From the NCBI GenBank assembly GCA_033398695.1, contig CM065809.1, forward strand, positions 172,722,501 to 172,786,500: a DNA stretch of 64,000 nt, read 5' to 3'. A program made the position numbers and the translations under genes. The notes beneath the pieces are model-generated. The model ran no database searches. It worked only from the letters and a program-made list of their open reading frames with translations, and had not been told where the DNA came from. Shown piece after piece: positions 44,404-55,369 of this stretch (position 1 is its first letter; each line of letters begins with the position of its first letter). Source of the stretch: Orobanche coerulescens (Eukaryota > Streptophyta > Magnoliopsida > Lamiales > Orobanchaceae).

Positions 44404-47400
44404 TTAACTTGCTTCAGTACTAGATTCCCAATCTAGTAATCCAAGGTCTCTGCTCAGCTCTAGGAATCTTTCTTCTGGCAAGGGTTTAGTGAAGATGTCA
44501 GCTTTTTGGTAGTCTGTGCTGACTCTTTCAACTCTAACCCTTTTATTAAGCACATGGTCTCTAATGAAATGGTGCTTAACGTCAATGTGCTTCGTCCTTG
44601 AGTGCAAAACCGGATTGTTGGTTATTGCAATAGCACTATTGTTGTCACACCAGATAGGAACTTCGTTGGCAATGATATTATAGTCCCTTAGCTGCTGTCT
44701 AATCCATAAAATTTGAGCACAACAGCTACCTGCAGCTAGGTATTCTGACTCTGTAGTGGAGATAGAGTTAGAAACCTGCTTCTTGCTAAACCAGGATATC
44801 AGTCTGGTTCCTAGGAATTGACACGTTCCACTAGTGCTTTTCCTGTTGATTTTGCATCCTGCGAAATCCGCATCTGAGTATCCTGATAGCTCGAAGTTGT
44901 CATCCTTGGGATACCATAGTCCAACATTAATTGTAGACTTTAGGTACTTAATTATTCTCTTGGCTGCATCTAGGTGTGATTGCTTCGGCTTGGTGGAATC
45001 TTGCACAAACTCCAACGGCATATGATATGTCGGCACCTTGCGGTGAGGTACGAAGAGATCCGATGAGTCCTCTGTAGTGGGTTGAGTCCATTGATATGCC
45101 TGCCTAATGCGCATCCGGTGAGTACTTGTGCTCATTGGAATTCTTGCGGGTTTGGTGATTCCATTCCATATCTCTTGATAAGATCTACGGTATACTTTGC
45201 TTGGTTGATGAAAATTCCTTTTTCCATCGCAACTTGTAATCCGAGAAAGAAGTTAAGCTTTCCCATCATACTCATCTCAAATTCTCCTTGCATGAGGTTG
45301 GAGAATTTCTCGCATAGCTTCGAGATTGGTTGATCCGAATATGATGTCATCCACATAAATTTGGACTATTAATATGTGGCCTTCGTGCTCCACTGAATAG
45401 GGTCTTGTCCACTTTCCCTTTGCAAAATCCATTTTTCTCAAGAAACACAGACAGTGTTTCATACCATGCTCTCGGTGCTTGCTTGAGTCCATCTGAGCCT
45501 TCAACGACTTATAGACTTTGTCTCCTTTGACAAAACACAGGGCTTGCTCTACATAGACTTCTTCTTCTAGGATTAGTTCGTAAAAGCACTTTTTACATCC
45601 ATCTGGTAGACTTCAAAGTCCTTGAATGCAGCATATGCGAGGAATAGTCTGATGGCCTCTAGTCTTGCAACAGGTGCATAGGTTTCATCAAAATCTATTC
45701 CCTCACACTGTGCATATCCTTTTGCTACGAGCACGGCTTTATTCCTAACAACGGCTCCATCTTCATCACTCTTGTTTTTATACACCCATTTGGTGCCAAT
45801 AACTTTCTTGTGATCGAGTGCATGCATTAGTTCCCAAACTTTGTTTCTTTCCATCTGCTCCAATTCCTCTTGCATGGCATTAATCCATGAATAATCTTCC
45901 AAGGCTTGTTCTGTAGTCTTGGGTTCAATTTGCGACATGAAACATGAGAACATCGCCATTCCTGTTGGTAGGGTTGACTGTCTCGTCTTAACTCCATCGA
46001 TCAACTTTAGATAATTTCTTTGAATTGGGTGATCCTTGAGCCATTTGGGGATATCGTCCTCTTAGGTTTGTTCCCCTGTTGGATTGCCACGGTGGTTATC
46101 TGCATCAGTGGGTTACAGTGCCAATGGATCGGCTACCGCCTTGTCATTGCAGACTTGGTTACGATCTGCAGATGAGTCTTTGTCGGCTCATTTGGGTCTT
46201 CTTCATGACAAGCTGGATCGGATAGGTTTGGTGATCTGTCGATCTGCGATTGGGTCTTCATCATTGCGGTTGGGTCATCGGTGATCTGCGGTGAGTCCAC
46301 CATTCCGGTGTCATGTATAATGACTTCTTCAAGGGTTCTTTGACTTGAGCTTGTTCTCAATTAGTGAAGTTGTTTCTGTACTCAACGGTAGATTCATCAA
46401 AAACAACATGGGGTGTTTCCTCCACAACTAAGGTTCTTTTATTAAAAACTCTATATGCCTTGCTTCTTTGGGAATATCCCATAAAGAGACCGTCATCAGT
46501 TTTAGCATCAAAGTCATTTAGCTGTGTTTTACCATTGTTGTGGATGAAACACTTACAAACAAAGACATGAAAGTAAGCAACGGTAGGAGTTCTATTATTC
46601 CAAACCTCATAGGGAGTTTTGCCATGTCTCCCTACTATCATACTCTGTGCAGGTGTGGCGGTGTGTTAACTTGACCAGAACCTTTTGGGTAGGTCCGCTT
46701 CGCAATCATGGACCTTCTTTGCTTCCTTTAGGGTTCTGTTCTTTCTTTCGGCAACACCATTCTGCTGGGCGTCTGGCCGCAGATAGTTCATCTTTGGATC
46801 ACATTCGATCATTGTAATCAGTTATCGCCTTGTTGAGAAACTCTCCTCCTCTATCTGATCTGATCTTGATTATGGAGAGGGATTTCTCATTCTGGATCCT
46901 TCTCAGCAGCTCAGGTAACTTGGTCAGGGTTTCACTTTTCTTGTATAGAAAAATGATCCAAGTGTACCTTGAATAGTCATCTACTATTACAAGTGCATGC
47001 TTTCGGCCGCTCAAAGTCCTTGGCTTGATAGGACCAAATAGATCCATGTGGAGTAGATCTAAGATCCTTGATGTGAGCGTTGTAGGCTGAACTGGCTTGA
47101 ACGATGCCTTGGTTTGCTTTCCCTTCTGACATGCATCACAGAGTGCTTCCTTCTTGAATGCTTCATGTGGAAGTCCTCTGACCAGCTTCTGAGAGCTAAT
47201 CTTGTTGATGGCTTTGAAGTTTAAGTGACATAGTCTTTTGTGCCACAACCATCCATTCTCAGCTACTGTCTTGGATAGAAAACAGGAGTTAGGTGTTCCT
47301 GTGTTCCAATCAATCATGTATACATCTCTTCTTCGGAAACCTTGTAGCTTTATTTCTCCAGATAAGATGTCTATCACCATACACTTCAAGATGGTGAAGA

Positions 47401-47698
47401 CTACTAGATTCTTCTCGTCACAGAACTGGCTTATGCTCAGGAGGTTGTACTTGAGCCCTTTGACATAATGGACTTTGGATATTACAATGTTTCCTCGGTG
47501 CAGCTCTCCAAAGCCTTTTGTCTGTCCTCTAGAGCTATCTCCAAAGGTTACATCGGGACCTCTTTCATTGATGTATTTGGTCAGCATCTTCTTGTTCCCA
47601 GTCATATGCCTCGAGCATCCAGAGTCTACAAACCATTCTTCACTTCCAAAATTTGAGCTAGAGGAGATGTGGTTGTAGTCCTTCCACCTTTTCTGCAA
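44404..47698 (-). pseudogene. F pol: protease, integrase, RT, RNase H (copia order), broken
   Basis: The frame 46799-47698 has the protease motif DSGCSRHMTG, the integrase zinc region (H...H...CDAC) and the integrase core (HMDLFGP, IRSDRGGEF). Frame 46357-46641 holds the integrase C-terminal part (KTPYEVWNNRTP, HNNGKTQLNDFDAKTDDG). RT spans 45573-46004 ([23 protein letters not shown]) and 45132-45504 (YVDDIIFGS). RNase H is 44404-45135 (YSDADFAG, STTESEYLAA, KHIDVKHHFIRD), with a natural stop. At least four frame breaks (near 46700, 46040-46350, 45510-45570 and 45130) make it inactive as written. The catalytic residues that are visible are all conserved, so decay is recent. Confidence 0.9.
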
Positions 47699-49740
47699 TT
47701 AAACAAGCAGAGATTTAGGTACCCAAATTTGTGTGGGTCCTTTGGGGTTAGTTGGTTTCCTGGAGAATTGATTTCTCCTTGGATTATAGAAATTGTTATT
47801 ATTATTATAACCCTTGTAAGGTGTCTGTGGTCGAGGTCTGAATCTCCTGGTTGGATTGTATTCCGGATATTCCTCAAAATTTTGATAGTGTGGGCCATTT
47901 CTAAATCTAGGCTCAGACCATTTATTAAACCTTTGTGGTCTCCACACTTGTTCATTTTGGTAATTAGGATAACCTTGAGGTTTCCATCTGCCCCTCCCAT
48001 TATGAAATCTATTTTTGGGGAGTTGTTGGTAATAGTGGGCATGTTGTATGCGTTTCTTGCTTTTGCACAGGCCCTTTGCCTAGTCGCTGTCTAGGTGGTA
48101 TGCAGTGTAACATTTGCTGACTAGACGTTTGACTTACGTTACTGTTTTTGAATATCGGTTTATATACGGGCTCAGTGATCGAGACTATTGTTTCTCCCTT
48201 GATAAACTTGGTTTGAGAACTAGAGGGAGTGTGAGAATCATATCGAGGCCTGATTTGGTATATAGTGACCTTTTATAAGTACACAATTCTCCCGAGTTGA
48301 AGACACCTTCGGGAGGTTATTTCCTGCGCTTTGAGTTTTATTTATACGTGCCGACTTAGTAAACTCGGCTTTGGCATGAGCAAGTGCGGTGATTTTCTTT
48401 AAGTAAAATGGTTAGCCGATCTATCTCATTTGTATTGACATTTGCACAGTTTTTAAAGTCAGTGTAGTAGTCTCAACCTTATTTAAATCTAGGTGAGTTT
48501 TTGAAATCATTTTTAATTTTATTCTCATCTTGCAGTGAGTCTTCTCTGTGTCTGACTTGGTGTGCGATTTGAGTGTTTCAAAATCTTTAAATAAGCGATT
48601 TACCGATTCATGTAGATCCATATCTTGTGACATGGTGAGCTATTATTTGAACCGGTGGGTTTAGAAGTTACCTCTTCATCGGCTAGGTTTGCCATCGAGC
48701 AATCATACTCCTCGTCTTCATCGAGAAGAATCCATTGCTTGATTCGACATGCTCTGGTCTTCTCAGATGAGGGCCTTTCTTCTATCTTCCTTTACGCCCA
48801 CTTCCTTCTTGGTTTCGTCCTTCTTGAGCTCGGGACAATCCATTTGGATGTGTCTATTTTGTGTGATTGTAGCATTCTACTTTCCAGTTTCGGCCTTACG
48901 GTTCCTTCTTGGATTCTCCTTGTAATTTTTCTTGTACTTGGAGTAGTTCTTTACGAAATTCTTGAACCTTTGCATTATGAAAGCCATTTCTTCCTCAAAA
49001 TCTAGTGGATTTGGAGGTTTCACATCGAATAGGCTCTTGGCGGGGGACTCATTTGCAAATGCGATTCCCTTCTCTGCAGGCTCGATTGAGGATGAACTTG
49101 GAAGCTCGAACTCATAAGCCTTGGATCGAGAAACACTCACGAATCTTTATCTTATTCGAGTCCTTGGACTCTCTCATGGCTCTGACCTTCATGCTCCATT
49201 CGAGATTGAGAGATCGAGGACCTTTAGTGCCATTTCCACTGTTGCCATAGGTTTTGCCCGGAGTTGATCTCATTGATAATTTCGGTGAACCTTGTGTCCA
49301 CTTGATCTATGGATTCACCATTCTTCATTTTAAAGTTGTCAAATTTTTGGATAGCAATGTGACTTGTTTTCCTTGATCAGCTCCGTTCCTTCACACATTA
49401 GGGCTAATGTGTCCCAAATTTCTTTGGCATTCTTACAGTTCTTGATCTTGACCATGGTGGATTTGTCAAGAGTTTGATATAACATATCTCTGGCCCTGTT
49501 ATCAAGATTGGCCAGCTTTCTTTCTTCGGGAGTCAGCTCCGTCCTCTTCTTAGGAATCTTTTCTGGCCTCCCTGCTGCGATCTCCTCGGCTGTGTTGTCC
49601 TTCTCAAAGATGAATGGACCGTCTTCAATGATGCACCACATGTCGTCATGAATTGAAGATAAGTGTGCCTGCATTCTTATCTTCCACAGATCATACTCGT
49701 CAACTGAAAAGACAGGGAGTCTAGAGTGCATGTGTTCCAT
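47699..49740 (-). pseudogene. F gag (Sirevirus-like), broken
   Basis: The ATG at 49740 starts MEHMHSRLPVFSVDEYDLWK, a typical copia gag N-terminus, open to about 49339. Further correct-frame pieces are 48877-49140 (FEEEMAFIMQRFKNFVKNYSKYKKN), a region near 48840 where the zinc knuckle is split by a frameshift and a stop, a coiled-coil-like piece at 48421-48633, and 47699-47947 (Asn/Tyr/Arg-rich, ending KGPTQIWVPKS). Gag would package RNA. At least four breaks are present. Confidence 0.8.
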
Positions 49741-49810
49741 TATAGAGTGAGAGTTAAGATATATATATATATATCTAATATAGATCTGGTTCGTGAAATA
49801 AATGAACCAA

Positions 49811-49824
49811 CCTCTCTGATACCA
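49811..49824 (-). promoter_or_regulatory. F primer binding site (initiator tRNA-Met type)
   Basis: On the minus strand the site reads TGGTATCAGAGAGG, two to three bases after the LTR end. It is the common primer site of plant copia elements. Confidence 0.9.
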
Positions 49825-49826
49825 CT

Positions 49827-51293
49827 TGTAGGTCACAAGTCGTCCAGGAACAAGTCTAGAGGGGGGGTGAATAGACTTGTTGAAACTCTTGAACTCTTTT
49901 TCACGAAGAGTGAGTTTCTTCAGCTGATAGTTAGACAAATGACTTGGAGTCGTTTGTTCTTGGATATGTGCGGAAGTCAGCTGATGACGAATAGAAATCA
50001 ACTTAATGAAACACTTAACAATGTATGCAGCAGTTAAAGTATGATGCGATAAAGCAATAAATAACACGAGCAATTATAGTGGTCTCGGAGGTGGGGTAAT
50101 CCTCTACTAATCCACTTTTCTCCAAACCGATTGGAGATGAATTCACTATAATTTTCAACGGTGATAAATAGTACGGTGATTCAAACCACACTACAACGAC
50201 TTCCAACCGGTGGAAATCCGTGCCGTTGTACACACTTGGCCTTGCACCTCTTGATCCTCGATCCTCGGATGCCTTCTGATCTCTTACTTCAAGTGAAGTA
50301 CCCCGTACTCAAGATTATAGACAAGAGTTTTTGTCTTCTCCAACTTAAGAGCTTCCTTAAGTATGAACTTTTAGATCTGCTCTTTTCACGATGCTATTGA
50401 TTGCTTTAGATTGCTTGATTGCTTTGATCGCTAGAATGTATGTTCGCACCAGTTGTTGCTCAGTTTCAAATCTTCGGATATATATATAGGTCAGATCTCT
50501 GAGCTTTTTCCTTGTAGCCGTTGCAAATCTTTTGAACAAATCCGTCCGTTGGAGGGAGACTTCATTGTTTAATCTTTCTGAACGTTGCAAGGTTGGATTC
50601 CCATTATTTTATTTTATCTTCCGACCGTTGTGAAGACTTCTGCATGTGAGCGCCGAATCTTTTGAATATAAAACGATTAAAGTCTTCAAGGTGGGTCAGG
50701 ATGATTTATTTAAATCATATCTCTTGCGGGAATCACTCCAATTTGTCTCTTCACGTTGCATGTGAGCTTTCCGTAATACTTGACTTTTCAATGCATGCTG
50801 ACGTGGACTTGGAGTACTTGGCTGCCTTTGAGTAGGCTGATATGCAGCTAACCTCTCTGCAGATAGGTCCTCTTCGGCTGTTCACTGTTTGTGACTTATC
50901 TGGTCAGGTGACTTCCCTGAGGTACCTCGGCTGCAGTCTGGTCAAACTTCTCTGATAAAATTTGTTGACCAGAGCTACTCTGACTGGACTCGGCTGTTCC
51001 TCTCTGATGGACTAAGCTGTACTTAGTACTTAGCCGTTTTTCAGCCTAACTAATTTTGGCCTACAGAAGATACTCATTTGGTTCTTCTTTACATTTTGCC
51101 AAGTTTTATACTTAACATATTTTGGCCTATGGAAGATACTCATTTGGTTCTTCCTTACATTTTGCCAAGTTTTCTACTTAACATATTTGGCCTATGGAAG
51201 ATACTCATTTGGTTCTTCCTTACATTTTGCCAAGTAATAAACATTTGATTTTATATTAATGACATCATCAAAATCTAACAAGTATTCCTAACA
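49827..51293 (-). repeat. F 5' LTR
   Basis: 1467 bp, with the 66-bp triplicate at 51054-51234. In 50040-50300 CAG sites are altered relative to the other LTR, whereas the altered part of the 3' LTR is elsewhere. The remainder is almost identical, which suggests a recent insertion. Confidence 0.94.
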
Positions 51294-52790
51294 GCAAGTA
51301 TTCCATGTTGATTATGGTTTAGTGTTATTTATTTTGGTCTCGTACATTTTCTTTCATGTTGTTGAACATGAAGTCGTCCTATTAAATTGTCATGTTGTCG
51401 TGCATGTTATGTTGTTCATGTTGATGAACGTGTTGATTTGCATATGTGTATGCATATTGTGTTGTTTATGTTGTGTAAATAATCCGATGGGATTATGAGG
51501 ATCTATGCTGAGGGCGATGGATCGAATGTCCACCATGCGTTGGTTCGACGGGATCATCATGGGGATCTATGCTGAGGGCGCTGGATCGTTGGACAGGTTT
51601 TCCATCATGCGTTGGTTCGACGGGATCATCATGGGGATCTATGCTGAGGGTGCTAGATCGTTGGATTACCAGTATTGTGTTGATGGAATCTTGTGAATTC
51701 CCATCATTGATTTTATCATGTGTTGTTGTTCATATGTGTATTGTTGGATATCCACCTTATGCTGATCTGATAGGATCAACAAAGGGATCTATGCTGAGGG
51801 CGCTGGATCGTCGGATTTCCATTGAGTATACATGATTGTTATTGTTGTGATCATATTGACGTGGTCATATGAGTATGCATTTATAGGTCTTGTGTTAGGA
51901 CCGTATCCGTATTGCATTGATCTGATTTCGAAATAGATTGATATGATTGTCGTGGCACATCATATCTCGTGGTATGTTCCGTATTTCCTTGGTATTTGTC
52001 TTTGATGGACAATCGGTTATCGTTTTTGGATTTGATGATGTTATTCGATGGATCGTATTGGTCAGAAATGGTATATTTCCGTATCGTGAGTTGGTGATGA
52101 TAGTTTGAGAATCTTGAGTATTGTTTGAGGTACAATACAGATATTATGTTCGAGTTTATTGGTTAATCGAGTACGAGATATGAAATGTGATAACGGTTAG
52201 TCTGATGAGAATTACTTGAGTAAGCAAAGTTATGGCGGTAAGGTTACGTTGGTCGTATTCTTATGTTGTATTCTCATTGGTATGTAATTATTAATGTGAT
52301 GTGACGGTTATCAATGTTGGATATTATGGCTGACCCTGTCGTGGGATTTCTTTTTAGGTTCTTGGAGTATCGAGCTTGTAGCGGTCGTGAAGAGATGAGC
52401 TTCCCGGAGGATACTGGCTAGGACATGTTTTGTGCATTGAGTTTCTTGGTTGGTTCTTGTATTCCGCTGCTAGAGTATATTTATGGTTGGTCATTTTCCG
52501 CTGCGTGAGTATTTTGAAATGCTCTTTTGGTATCCGGTAACTGAGGTTACTTTGGAAATCGTTTTCTAAACTTTTGAGTTTCGGCAGTTTGGCCTTGTGA
52601 TTTCAAATGAGTTTTTACGACGGTTTTTGATAAATGGATTTTTATAAGTCTTTGTGAATTTTTACAGATAGTACCGTCGTTGGCCTCTTGGGCATTTGTA
52701 AATGATTGCGAAAATTTCCTTCAGCCTTGTGGGTTCCATCTCGGGGCCCACGGCGCTGTAATATTCCCGGCTAAATCTGGGGGTGTTACA
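51294..52790 (+). repeat. G 5' LTR, right part
   Basis: Begins with the second GCAAG copy and continues the G LTR to its end, GGGGGTGTTACA, at 52790. It aligns with 57531-59014 and with 1-1376. It contains the GGATCTATGCTGAGGGCGC repeats at 51495-51660. Confidence 0.94.
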
Positions 52791-52795
52791 GAATA

Positions 52796-52812
52796 TGGTA
52801 TCGGAGCTTAGG
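52796..52812 (+). promoter_or_regulatory. G primer binding site (initiator tRNA-Met type)
   Basis: TGGTATCGGAGCTTAGG, five bases after the LTR end. It differs from the B site at two positions. Confidence 0.9.
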
Positions 52813-55331
52813 TTGAGAAAACCTAGGCATTTGGGTCGAGTTGGGTCGTGCTTTTGTTGCGTCATTCGAGTTGTCGATTGACAAATATTAGAGCCGTGAG
52901 TCTTTGTTGTTCACTCAGGCTTGTGCGTTATCGGATTTGCCAGTATCGTACTGGGCTTGTTATAACTTTTCCAAATGGTGTTAACAAGATTCTCTGGAAT
53001 GAGATGTATTGTGTTCTTGATTTGAACTGATTTGGCAAACGTGTGTTTTGAAAATATCTGTGTCGTGTATTTTCTAGAGTTGAGACATGTGCCAGTATCA
53101 CGGGGAATCATCGGCTTCACGATCTGTAAGTATTTGGATTTTTGAATTTCATTGAGATTTATTGCTGTTCTATAGTTGATATGCTTTGAGATTCAGCAGA
53201 ATATTATGCGTCACGGTATGAGACGACAGAGTTGAGACAGGATTGATGATCTTAGGAAGTTATGATTCTGAAATCAATATGTCGGTTAAGTTTTGGAATG
53301 GAATTGTGTATTCGGGAGAAGGACTATGGATTGTTGAGAAGAACATGTAGTCATGTTAGTTCATTTTGTGATATATGAACTGCTTTTGAGCATTTGAAAA
53401 TGATACTTTTCAAAATGAATGTTTTACGGATGTTTTACGGAAAATGATTTTTGGGCCGAGACCCAATTGATTTTGAAATAGTTTTACAACTCAGGACTTG
53501 GGGTCCGAAGAGGGTTTTCTACTTTTTAAACTTCTTGTAATACGGAATGAGATACGGGCTGAGACCCTAATGTCTCAAAAGACTTTTCTGTTTTCTAAAA
53601 CACCCGAGATTTGTAAAACACTTTACCGATCGTTTATGCATTTTATTTCTATCTTTTGAGGTTTTGATTTATTTGTTCAAATGAAACTTCTCGGGAAGTC
53701 TTTCGCTGTATTGATTCATTTCAATATTTTGTCATATCATATTTAAGGTGATCCAGGATGGGTTAATGACTGACGTTGCGAGTCATATGTGGAAAGGAGT
53801 TTTTAGTCGGAGTCTATATATTGAGGTTTTGGAACTCGATCGTGTGGTTTCCGTTGGAATGTCAATAGATATGGTGACAAGCCGAAGTGGTATACAGGAG
53901 TATGGATATGGACAAGCATTTGCATAAATTCCATTTTATTTAATCGCGTGTATTCGAAAAGAATTTTTATCGAGAACTTGGCACCAGCGAGCCGATTTAA
54001 TTTTTTAAAATTGATTTCGTGGTCTTACGAAAATTTATGTTTTGAGTTTTCAAACTCTTGAAAGAATTTTCGAAAATTTGTCTTTTGACAAGACTATATG
54101 ATTTCAAACTGGTTTTGAAAATGAGATTGATAACCATACGCATTTAGTGTATATTACATATCATGGTGAAGTTGTGAGTGTGACTCACGAACTGGATAAT
54201 ATATCAATGTGGAACGAGGAATAGGGATCCAAACTTTGGTATGGTCGTTTGGTTATGCAAAGATGATCGATTGATTTATCGGATAAGAGAAATATGTCGT
54301 GTGTTGTTGAATCATGCACATAATATAATTTTGGAACTTTGGATTTTGTGAAACCGGGATATATGTGCTATGTGATTCAATTGGTATGGTAATATTGTGA
54401 CTTTACCATAATGATTTTGAATGATTTCTTTTGTAGATTTGGGGATGGTGACCCCATGTTGGTTGTTTTAGATGTCGAGCGGTCGTTTCCACTCCAGGTA
54501 TGATTGGTTATTTTTGTCGACTTGATTGGTTGTTCGTATGCCGAGGAGTATGCTCACCAGTCGAGTATGTTTATTGAGATCCATGGTATGTGATTGGTGT
54601 GTCGTTTTGAGAACTTTATTCGTCCGTATATATGTCTCTGTGGTTCTGTGTGTATCGTGTTGGAATTTACCGTGTGAGGGTATTCTTGATTATTATCGCT
54701 CCTTCGTTGTTAATATTAGAGTTTATCATGTTGATGATATTCTCGATTGTGTTTTGACCTCTGGTTGGTCATATTAGAGTTTATCATGTTCATGATATAC
54801 TCGATTGTGCTTTGACCTCTGGTTGGTCATATTGGAGTTTATCATGTTGATGATATTCTCAGTTATGTTTTAACCATTGGATTGGTCGTATTGGAATTTA
54901 TCATGTCGATGGTATTCTCAATTAATTTGTTGGTTGATCATTGTTGATGATCGTATAAGTGTTCGAATTTTGTGTCGATGTTTCGAGATTGGTTGTCATT
55001 ATTTTGGACTGTTGTTTCATAGATATATCGGATATTATTCGTCTTATCGGAATTGGAACTTGATCATGCGATCCGGCAAACAGGATTTGTCACGGATAGA
55101 TTATTTCATCTGACGATGATATAATTTTGTTGAGACTCAAGGAATTGTGATTGTAAGCGTATTGGGACTGTACAGTGAGATCGCTTGCTAGTATCTCAGG
55201 AGATCGTCGACCTGCGTATTTGTAAGTGTACTCTTTTGGTTACTCAGTAATGATGATGATTGATCATTGTCGTGATGGTCTTGGGATATTTTGGTTGAAC
55301 GGTATGTTTGTTTGGTTTTATGACGGATTGC
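52813..55331 (+). other. G internal region without coding capacity
   Basis: No frame exceeds about 83 codons, and none shows gag, protease, RT or integrase motifs. A 58-bp minisatellite lies at 54657-54950. The region near 53085-53130 is where gag would be expected to start, but nothing follows. The DNA is rich in TTTTGA and GATTT words. Confidence 0.8.
54657..54950 (+). repeat. 58-bp minisatellite in G
   Basis: Four to five copies of a unit built on GAGTTTATCATGTTGATGAT and TTTTGACCTCTGGTTGGTC. The second and third copies (54715 and 54773) are nearly identical; the outer copies are diverged. Confidence 0.85.
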
Positions 55332-55369
55332 AAGTTTCGAGGCCGAAACTTATTTTAAGTGGTGTAGTA
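55332..55369 (+). promoter_or_regulatory. G terminal hairpin and degenerate polypurine tract
   Basis: AAGTTTCGAGGCCGAAACTT (55332-55351) is an 8-bp inverted repeat. It is followed by TTTTAAGTGGTGTAGTA next to the LTR. It matches the E arrangement at 62574-62609, although the purine run is weak. Confidence 0.75.

Larger units (their letters stand above)
39553..51293 (-). mobile_element. F: Sirevirus-like Ty1/copia element with an extra 3' ORF
   Basis: 11.7 kb, inserted in the 5' LTR of G with a perfect GCAAG duplication. Read on the minus strand: 5' LTR (49827-51293), primer site, gag, PR-integrase-RT-RNase H in copia order, an additional ORF region of about 3 kb, a polypurine tract and a 3' LTR (39553-41021). 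The LTRs begin TGTTAGGAATAC and end GACCTACA. Domain order (integrase before RT) identifies Ty1/copia. Gag motifs, the HNNGK and SKAYRVFNKRT stretches and the extra 3' ORF fit the Sirevirus (SIRE/Maximus) group. Confidence 0.9.
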
